Of a stretch of DNA of 37,420 nt, positions 1 to 5,971 are shown one piece after another. The stretch comes from an uncultured Alphaproteobacteria bacterium (GTDB lineage: Bacteria; Pseudomonadota; Alphaproteobacteria; Rs-D84): NCBI GenBank assembly GCA_944392595.1, contig CALXXD010000002.1, positions 129,027 to 166,446 on the forward strand, in the 5' to 3' direction. Made by a program: the position numbers and the translations under genes. Below the pieces are notes generated by a model. That model worked only from the letters and a program-made list of their open reading frames with translations, ran no database searches and was not told the origin of the DNA. How positions within the stretch are numbered: position 1 is the stretch's first letter; each line of letters begins with the position of its first letter.

Positions 1-848
1 CCAAAATGTTTATGGTCAGACACACGTGTCCATCCCAAATATTCGTCATTCAAAGACAACGACACACGCAACCGCGGCAACGCATCGCCGGTCACAACCA
101 AACGTCCAGTATCCAAATAATCGATTTTTGTAACGGCCAAATCGCCATCAACCAACATGGTCGGCGCCTGGAATAAAGTACTGCCATCTTCGGTCATCAA
201 CAAAGACACAGAATTTTTATACCCACGTGGCGAAATATACACAAACACATTATCCATGGATTTAACATTTCCGCGCACACCGATTAAACTGATATTATAA
301 TTACCTGCATCAAACGCACGGGCAGGGGAATAAACAAATTCGCCACGTTCATTCGTGCGTTCAGTCGCAACAATTTCGCCATTTACAACGATTGAAACAC
401 TGTCATTTGCAATCCATCGGCCGGCTATTACAACATTGCCCGATGGTTCGATACGCACAATGTCAAACGTTGGTTCGGACACCTGGACAACGGTTTCAGC
501 CACGATGCGTGTTGTTGGTTCTGCAACCGGTGGCACAATCACAACAGTCTGACTGGGGCGATGAAAAAACGCGACCCAAACCGCAATCAACACAACCACC
601 ACCGCGCACAGAATTGGAAACCAATACGCACGCAAACCATTACTGCGACGATTGTCGCGCTTTACATCGCCCGCATTTGCATCTGCGTTTTTATCAGGAT
701 TCGGCCGCGCAAAAATATTCAGCGTTTTCAAAAAACGACGTGCAAACGTACGCCGATTTTCCATCCAATCGTTTTGTTGGGCAATTGCGCTGTTAATCAA
801 ATCATCTGTGGAACGTTTAGTTTTACCAATATTGTTATTGTTCGCCAT
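1..848 (-). CDS. Membrane-anchored protein with Ig-like (LysM-associated) repeat domain, 5' part only
   Basis: The gene reads leftward from ATG 848-846 and is open to the window edge, so about 282 codons are visible and the C-terminus is missing. AGGAG lies just upstream of the ATG. The product has a polar cytoplasmic N-terminus (MANNNNIGKTKRS, many Arg/Lys), one hydrophobic segment around residues 75-95 (WFPILCAVVVVLIAVWVAFF), a Pro/Val-rich linker, then an extracytoplasmic stretch with the pattern EPTFDIVRIEPSGNVVIAGR followed by a second similar beta-rich unit. That pattern matches alphaproteobacterial proteins in which Ig-like repeats precede a C-terminal LysM peptidoglycan-binding domain. 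The LysM part is inferred and would lie outside the window. It is transcribed divergently from the phosphofructokinase gene. A cell-envelope role is likely, but the exact function is unknown. Confidence 0.75.
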   Translation of the reverse strand, partial: MANNNNIGKTKRSTDDLINSAIAQQNDWMENRRTFARRFLKTLNIFARPNPDKNADANAGDVKRDNRRSNGLRAYWFPILCAVVVVLIAVWVAFFHRPSQTVVIVPPVAEPTTRIVAETVVQVSEPTFDIVRIEPSGNVVIAGRWIANDSVSIVVNGEIVATERTNERGEFVYSPARAFDAGNYNISLIGVRGNVKSMDNVFVYISPRGYKNSVSLLMTEDGSTLFQAPTMLVDGDLAVTKIDYLDTGRLVVTGDALPRLRVSLSLNDEYLGWTRVSDHKHF

Positions 849-891
849 ACTGAAATCTCCTGTGCGGGATAAAGTTAAAATCTTTGGACAA

Positions 892-919
892 ATTATTGCA
901 AATATAATTTCTTTGTCAA
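892..919 (-). promoter_or_regulatory. Promoter of the leftward Ig-like protein gene
   Basis: On the minus strand TTGACA (919-914) is followed after 16 nt by AATAAT (897-892), about 45 nt before the ATG at 848. The match to a sigma-70 promoter is good. Activity is inferred. Confidence 0.55.
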
Positions 920-930
920 TTTATTTATGA

Positions 931-936
931 TATAAT
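931..936 (+). promoter_or_regulatory. -10 element of the phosphofructokinase gene
   Basis: A perfect TATAAT lies 27 nt before the ATG at 963. No convincing -35 box is present at 16-18 nt spacing. The same ~50-nt intergenic stretch holds the divergent promoter for the leftward gene. The strong ribosome binding site GGGGGAA (950-956) fixes the start at 963. Confidence 0.4.
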
Positions 937-962
937 TACACGGAAATAAACGGGGGAATTTA

Positions 963-2042
963 ATGAAAAGATTGGGTGTATTAACCACAGGCGGCGATTG
1001 TTCGGGATTAAACACGGTAATCCAACGCCTGTACCGTGGTGCAACTTTGCGCGGATGGGAACTGGTCGGCATATTGGACGGCACAGATGGCCTGTGCGCC
1101 ACACCACCGCGTGCGATAACTTTTGATAACACGACATTACCGATCGAGGCCGCACGCCTTGCGGGCAGTTTTTTGCACAACGGTCGCACAGGCGCACTGA
1201 ATTTTGAAACTGCGGCAAAAACTGGCGATTTGGCACGTTTCAACAGAAAATTGCGTAAATCATTATTGGAATTAAAACTGGATGCAGTTATTTTAATCGG
1301 TGGCAACGGCAGTTTATCTTTGGCGTGGTGCAACCGCGAAATTTACTCGGGTCTGCAATTGGTGTGCATCCCAAAAACGATTGACATGGACATTCCATTA
1401 ACGGACCGAACAATCGGATTCGACACCGCGGTTCAACAATTAACATCATTCTGTGACCAGTTAATGCTTACCGCGCGCAGCCATCACCGTTGGTTCGTGA
1501 CACAAACGATGGGGCGCGATTGCGGTCAGTTGGCATTAAACGCAGGTATAGCCATCGGGGCGACTGCGATTTTAATACCTGAAATAAAATTTGATGTAAA
1601 TTCGCTGATTAATCACATAAAAAAATCACCGCGCGATTACGGGATTATCTTGGTATCCGAAGGCATATCCCTGCGCGGGCATTCGGGGCGTCCTGCGGAT
1701 ATGATTTCACGAAAATTGACTGCGGCCGGATTGGAAAATCGCACCGCTTACCCCGAGCATACTCAACGCGTGGGCGACACAACTGCATCAGACAGAATTT
1801 TGGCCGCACGTATGGCCGATTGTGCATTACGTGCGATTGAAAATAATGAAACGTATGTTATGACGGCAATAAATCACTGCAAATGCGAAACGGTCAGTTT
1901 GGCGGACTTTTTCGCAACAGGCGATGTAACGGCCGACCCCAACATCCCAGATTTGAAAACATCGGACGCATACGTATCGCCCGACGATCCATTATTGGAA
2001 ATCGCAACAAATATGGGCATATACCTGGGCGAAACAAAATAA
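963..2042 (+). CDS. 6-phosphofructokinase family protein (ATP or PPi donor unclear)
   Basis: The 359-residue product aligns along its length with the PfkA superfamily, which phosphorylates fructose 6-phosphate in glycolysis. Visible motifs are GGDCSGLN (residues 10-17), IGGNGSL, PKTIDMD with the catalytic TID aspartate, TIGFDTA, MGRDCGQLAL, VSEG and HTQR..DR. The SD sequence GGGGGAA precedes the ATG. Compared with E. coli PfkA, the Mg-binding Asp103 position (GGDGS) is Asn, the G of PGTIDND is Lys, and QRGG is QRVG. Gly at position 104 is ATP-type, while Lys at 124 is also found in PPi enzymes, so the donor cannot be told from sequence. The catalytic Asp, the MGR motif, and the sugar-binding Glu, His and Arg positions are kept. 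The gene is convergent with secA. Confidence 0.85.
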   Translation: MKRLGVLTTGGDCSGLNTVIQRLYRGATLRGWELVGILDGTDGLCATPPRAITFDNTTLPIEAARLAGSFLHNGRTGALNFETAAKTGDLARFNRKLRKSLLELKLDAVILIGGNGSLSLAWCNREIYSGLQLVCIPKTIDMDIPLTDRTIGFDTAVQQLTSFCDQLMLTARSHHRWFVTQTMGRDCGQLALNAGIAIGATAILIPEIKFDVNSLINHIKKSPRDYGIILVSEGISLRGHSGRPADMISRKLTAAGLENRTAYPEHTQRVGDTTASDRILAARMADCALRAIENNETYVMTAINHCKCETVSLADFFATGDVTADPNIPDLKTSDAYVSPDDPLLEIATNMGIYLGETK

Positions 2043-2116
2043 CCCACCATGGTTGGGGCGGGGTGGTTTATCACCCGAAGCCCTGGCGAAGGGTGAAACT
2101 CAAGTCGCGAGTAAAT
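2043..2116. repeat. Short copy of the palindromic repeat module
   Basis: This stretch contains the palindrome ACCATGGT, then TTGGGGCGGGGTGG, then the hairpin CACCC..GGGTG and a CAAGTCGCGAGTAA tail. The same module order recurs at 5229-5290, 5876-5947 and 10306-10424. Confidence 0.7.
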
Positions 2117-2140
2117 AAAACGGGGCTTTCGCCCCGTTTT
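2117..2140. terminator. Bidirectional terminator between pfk and secA
   Basis: The stem ACGGGGC/GCCCCGT has a TTTC loop and is flanked by AAAA and TTTT. It abuts the secA stop codon and serves the convergent pfk gene too. Nearly the same hairpin recurs at 5948, 10425 and 20502. Confidence 0.8.
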
Positions 2141-4750
2141 CTACTTCAACTTTCCACAACAATGTTTGTATTTTAATCCAGACCCACACGGACACGGCGC
2201 ATTTCTGCGCGCTTCACCGGCCTGATTCAATTCAGCATCATGCTGGGCGCGTTCGCGTTCAGTCTTTGCGACGTCTTCGTGCGTTAATTCCATACGGCAA
2301 ATATACGACACAGACATAATTTTGAAATTATTTATCGTATTGCGGAACAACGCCAACGCTTCGCGCTTGTATTCATACAGCGGATTTTTCTGGGCATATC
2401 CACGCAATCCGATACCCGTCTGCAAATAATCCATCTGTTGCAGGTGTCGTTTCCACACAGAATCCAACGCCCCCAACATCATTTGCCGTGTGGCCATTTG
2501 CATCAACTGGGGGCCATACTTTTCGGCCTGCTGCTGATATCGACGCATTGCCAAGTTATACAGAACTTCATACGCGCGCCGTTCAGATATTGTTTCATCA
2601 GTTTTCCATTTTTCAATATCTGTAATATCCAACGCGAACACGCGCACCATACTGTCGTGAATTCCGCCCAGATTCCAATCCGGCGGGGTTGCTTTTTCTG
2701 GGATATTATTTTCGCAAATCATTTCGATAACATCACCAATCATTTCGCGCGCCAAAGGTGCCAAATCTTCGGTCACCATTAAATCATCGCGCTGCTTATA
2801 CACAACACCTCGTTGTTCATTCATAACGTCATCGTATTTTAACAACTCTTTACGAGCCTCGAAATACCGGGCCTCGACACGCTTTTGTGCTTTTTCCAAA
2901 GCCTTGGTAATCCAAGGATGAGTAATGGCTTCGCCCGGCTTTAACCCCAACGTGGTCAGCATTCCTTGCAAACGCGCGGCGCCAAATATACGCATTAAAT
3001 CATCATCCAACGCCAAAAAGAATTTAGAATCCCCAGGGTCACCCTGACGACCGGAACGCCCACGCAATTGGTTATCTATACGACGCGATTCATGACGTTC
3101 AGTCCCAATTACATACAACCCACCGGCGTCCAGGACTTGTTTTTTATTTGCCTCGATACGGTCGTATATTTCTTTCTTTTTCGCGTCGAATTCAGGATCT
3201 TCGGGCGACAATTCAGCAATCAATTCTTCGGCATTACCGCCCAACTTAATATCAGTCCCACGCCCAGCCATATTGGTTGCGATTGTAACCGCCCCTGGTG
3301 CGCCGGCCTGGGCAACGATTTTTGCCTCGGACTCGTGGTGTTTCGCGTTCAGCACGGCTGGGTTGATTCCCAACCGCTTGCGCACGATTGCGGCCAATTC
3401 TTCGGATTTTTCGATTGAAACAGTCCCCACCAAAACGGGCTGCTTTCGCGCCATACAATCTTCGATTTGCTTGATGATGGCATCGTATTTTTCATCTTTG
3501 TTACGGTAAATTTCGTCATGATGATCGATACGCGCAACCGGCCGATTTGTCGGGATAGACACCACCCGCAGTTTATAAATTTCTTCGAACTCGGCCGCTT
3601 CGGTCATGGCTGTTCCGGTCATACCGGCCAAAGTCGGATACAAACGGAACAAATTCTGATACGAAATGCTGGACACAGTTTGATTTTCAGGCTGGACCCG
3701 CACATGTTCTTTGGCCTCGATTGCCTGATGCAGACCTTTGCCAAAACGACGCCCGGTCATCACACGTCCGGTAAATTCATCGACGATTAAAACCTCGCCA
3801 TCACGAACGACATAATTAACGTTTTTCTGATACAGATGATGCGCCAACAAAGACTGCTGGATATGCATAACCAACGCGGCATTTTCAGACGCATACAGAT
3901 TATCGCCAACCAACAAACCCGCTTCCTGCAACAGACGCGTCGCGGTATCAACACCGCCCTCGGTCAATGTCACGTGGCGATCTTTTTCATCTTTCTTGTA
4001 ATCATCCGGCCCCAACTTTGCGACAACCGCATCAACCTTTTCATATAATTCACTGGTATCTTCGGCCGGCCCAGAAATAATCAGTGGTGTGCGCGCTTCA
4101 TCAATTAAAATACTATCCACTTCATCGACGATACCGAAAAAGAACGGGCGCAAAACCTGCTGAGTCTTGGAAAATTTCATATTATCGCGCAAATAATCAA
4201 ATCCCAATTCAGAATTGGTCACATACGTAATATCACACGCATACGCATTACGGCGTTCATCATCGGTCATATCATGCTGGATAATTCCGACCGTCATGCC
4301 CAAGAACCGATAAACTTGCCCCATCCATTGCGCGTCACGCGACGCCAAATAATCATTCACTGTAATCAAGTGCGCGCCACGACCATGCAAAGCCTTTAAA
4401 TACAAAGCCAAAGTCGCGACCAACGTTTTACCTTCGCCGGTTTTCATTTCAGCGATTTGCCCGTTATTCAGCACCATACCGCCAATTAATTGCACATTAA
4501 AATGCCGCAGTCCGATTGAACGTTTGGCGGCCTCGCGCACGACGGCGAACGCATCTGGCAAAATGTCCTTTTCTTTTTCGCCATTTTCCAACCGCTTGCG
4601 CAAAATATCGGTCTGGGCGCGCAATTCTTCATCAGACATCGCGACGTATTTAGGTTCCAAATCGTTGATTAAAGAAACAACCTTGTCATAAGATTTCACA
4701 ATTCTGTCATTGGCCGAGCCAAGAATTTTTCCAATTAAATTTTGTAACAT
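2141..4750 (-). CDS. secA: Preprotein translocase ATPase SecA
   Basis: SecA drives post-translational export of preproteins through SecYEG. The start is taken at 4750 (MLQNLIGKILGSAND), the usual SecA N-terminus, with AGGGGAA just upstream. A longer reading frame to 4807 would add 19 unconserved residues and run across the promoter. The 869-residue product shows Walker A MKTGEGKT (about 102-109), the DEVDSILIDEARTPL Walker B region, TNMAGRGTDIKLGG, GTERHESRRIDNQLRGRSGRQGDPG, and the C-terminal zinc-binding tail CPCGSGLKYKHCC. Length and domain order are normal. It is transcribed alone, from a strong promoter divergent to the 70-codon gene, and ends at a terminator directly after its TAG. Confidence 0.97.
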   Translation of the reverse strand: MLQNLIGKILGSANDRIVKSYDKVVSLINDLEPKYVAMSDEELRAQTDILRKRLENGEKEKDILPDAFAVVREAAKRSIGLRHFNVQLIGGMVLNNGQIAEMKTGEGKTLVATLALYLKALHGRGAHLITVNDYLASRDAQWMGQVYRFLGMTVGIIQHDMTDDERRNAYACDITYVTNSELGFDYLRDNMKFSKTQQVLRPFFFGIVDEVDSILIDEARTPLIISGPAEDTSELYEKVDAVVAKLGPDDYKKDEKDRHVTLTEGGVDTATRLLQEAGLLVGDNLYASENAALVMHIQQSLLAHHLYQKNVNYVVRDGEVLIVDEFTGRVMTGRRFGKGLHQAIEAKEHVRVQPENQTVSSISYQNLFRLYPTLAGMTGTAMTEAAEFEEIYKLRVVSIPTNRPVARIDHHDEIYRNKDEKYDAIIKQIEDCMARKQPVLVGTVSIEKSEELAAIVRKRLGINPAVLNAKHHESEAKIVAQAGAPGAVTIATNMAGRGTDIKLGGNAEELIAELSPEDPEFDAKKKEIYDRIEANKKQVLDAGGLYVIGTERHESRRIDNQLRGRSGRQGDPGDSKFFLALDDDLMRIFGAARLQGMLTTLGLKPGEAITHPWITKALEKAQKRVEARYFEARKELLKYDDVMNEQRGVVYKQRDDLMVTEDLAPLAREMIGDVIEMICENNIPEKATPPDWNLGGIHDSMVRVFALDITDIEKWKTDETISERRAYEVLYNLAMRRYQQQAEKYGPQLMQMATRQMMLGALDSVWKRHLQQMDYLQTGIGLRGYAQKNPLYEYKREALALFRNTINNFKIMSVSYICRMELTHEDVAKTERERAQHDAELNQAGEARRNAPCPCGSGLKYKHCCGKLK

Positions 4751-4778
4751 ACCAAATTCCCCTGTACTTGTCCCAAAA

Positions 4779-4807
4779 TGTATAGCAATTTTGCGCCTTG
4801 CGGTCAA
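4779..4807 (-). promoter_or_regulatory. secA promoter
   Basis: TTGACC (4807-4802) - 17 nt - TATACA (4784-4779) on the minus strand predicts a transcription start near 4772 and a leader of about 20 nt before ATG 4750. Confidence 0.65.
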
Positions 4808-4825
4808 GGCACTTTATGATATAAT
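4798..4825 (+). promoter_or_regulatory. Promoter of the 70-codon gene
   Basis: TTGCGG (4798-4803) - 16 nt - TATAAT (4820-4825) faces right. Its -35 box overlaps the secA -35 box on the other strand by two bases (4802-4803). Confidence 0.5.
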
Positions 4826-4886
4826 GCAAAAGATGAAACAAACAAGTATAAAACGATAAAATTATTTGACAAACGGGGGGAATATT

Positions 4887-5099
4887 ATGCGCGAACCAAC
4901 GGCACGCCGACTGAACCCGGCGAATATAACCAGTGAAGTATATATAGTTGCACCGACACAGATTGAATACATATCGCAAATTTTTGCCGACAGTGTTGCA
5001 GACACACTGAATTTACGGACATTTGCGCAAAAAATTCGACAGATTGCAGAACAATCCCTGCGCACAGCATTATCCGCCGCCCGCCACCAGGGTGAATAA
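4887..5099 (+). CDS. Small protein of unknown function (70 residues)
   Basis: I do not recognise this protein. It starts with ATG 4887, preceded by GGGGGGAA at good spacing. An in-frame TTG at 4866 exists, but it lies upstream of that SD and is disfavoured. The product is a soluble-looking, largely helical chain with a basic N-terminus (MREPTARRLNP), a beta-like EVYIVAP segment, and a long helix-prone C-terminal half (FADSVADTLNLRTFAQKIRQIAEQS..). It has no cysteine, signal peptide or membrane segment. A good SD, a plausible promoter and a clean stop favour a real gene. It is followed at once by the repeat array. Confidence 0.6.
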   Translation: MREPTARRLNPANITSEVYIVAPTQIEYISQIFADSVADTLNLRTFAQKIRQIAEQSLRTALSAARHQGE

Positions 5100-5947
5100 T
5101 TCCACCACGACCTAATTTCCCATCTGGGTCAGGATATGTCTGCTGCTGCCCCCGTACCGTCGCGGAACAAAGTTCCTCATCTAGCGGAGGGGTGCCCGAT
5201 ACCGGGCCCCGCGAAAATGCAATTTTCGTGGGTGGTTGGGGCGGGGTGGTTCATCACCCGTAGCCTCGGCGAAGGGTGGTCTAATCCCCACCGCCCAAGA
5301 GTGGAAACAATCTCAGTAATTCGTCGCATCGGTCGTATGAATGCCCACCGCCCCAGAATCCACCCACGCAAACTTTGTTTGCGCGGGGCCCGGTGTGGGG
5401 GCGGGGGGTGGCGCGCCCCGCGCGACGGGGGGTGGGGCTTGTCACCCGAAGCGTTGGCAAAGGGTGGTCTAATGCCACCGCCCAAGAATGGAAACAATCT
5501 CAGTAATTCGTCGCATCGGTCGTATGAATGCCCACCGCCCCTGTTGTGGGGGCGGGGGGTGGCGGTCGTAAGACCGTCGGGGGGTGGGGCTAATACGAGC
5601 ACCCCCTTGTCATTGCGAAGGAGTACGATCAACGTTGAAAACGTTGTCGTACGACTGTGGCAATCCAGTGCAATATGTCTGCGGGCATCCGCCCGCAGTG
5701 CTTTTTTATTTACTGGATCGCCACGCTCCGCTCGCGATGACAAAGGGGAGTAAGTACCTAATCCCGCGCTCTCTTACCACCCCGTCGGCAAGCCGCCACC
5801 CCTCCAATGGAGGGGAACTTAGCCCGCAACGGGAACGTAACAAGTTCCCCTCTACGGAGGGGTGGCACGAAGTGCCGGGGTGGTTCATCACCCGAAGCCC
5901 CGGCGAAGGGTGAAACACGAGTAACGAGTTACGAGTAACCAGTAACT
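5100..5947. repeat. Intergenic array of palindromic repeats (array 1)
   Basis: No gene is credible here. The long frames seen on both strands are made of repeats. In order: a copy of the CCATCTGGGTCAGGATATGTCTG unit (5120-5142, shared with 9049-9072); a GC frame holding CGAAAAT-GCA-ATTTTCG (5212-5228); two copies of a ~73-nt unit ending TATGAATGCCCACCGCCC (5281-5354, 5470-5541); frames with CGCAAAC-TTT-GTTTGCG (5367-5383) and CGGTC-GTAA-GACCG (5563-5576); the 137-nt nested palindrome (5607-5743); frames with CGGC-AA-GCCG (5786-5795) and GGCAC-GAA-GTGCC (5864-5876); and a GAGTAACGAGTTACGAGTAAC tail (5914-5947) that leads into a terminator. The array lies between convergent genes. Confidence 0.85.
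5607..5743. repeat. Nested palindromic element, copy 1
   Basis: The ends are imperfect inverted repeats (TTGTCATTGCGA .. TCGCGATGACAA). Inside are GTGGCAATCCAG / CTGGATCGCCAC, a hairpin built on AACGTTG..AACGTT and GTACGA..TCGTAC, and the perfect stem CTGCGGGC-ATCC-GCCCGCAG (5679-5698) followed by TGCTTTTTTATTT. Other copies lie at 9654-9789 and 20274-20417. Confidence 0.85.
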
Positions 5948-5971
5948 AAAACGGGGCGTGCGCCCCGTTTT
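5948..5971. terminator. Terminator after the giant surface protein gene
   Basis: The stem ACGGGGCG-TG-CGCCCCGT has AAAA and TTTT edges and abuts the TAG at 5972. It belongs to the recurrent ACGGGGC terminator family. Confidence 0.75.

Noticed and set aside
893..1333. 146-codon leftward frame opposite the PFK gene
   Set aside because: It is the antisense of conserved PFK motifs.
4751..4807. 19-residue N-terminal extension of secA
   Set aside because: It crosses the -10/-35 region and lacks an SD. The start at 4750 has AGGGGAA and matches the family.
5136..5753. Open frames of 188-205 codons on both strands in repeat array 1
   Set aside because: They consist of repeat units also found elsewhere in other frames, have no SD, and translate to Pro/Arg-rich nonsense.
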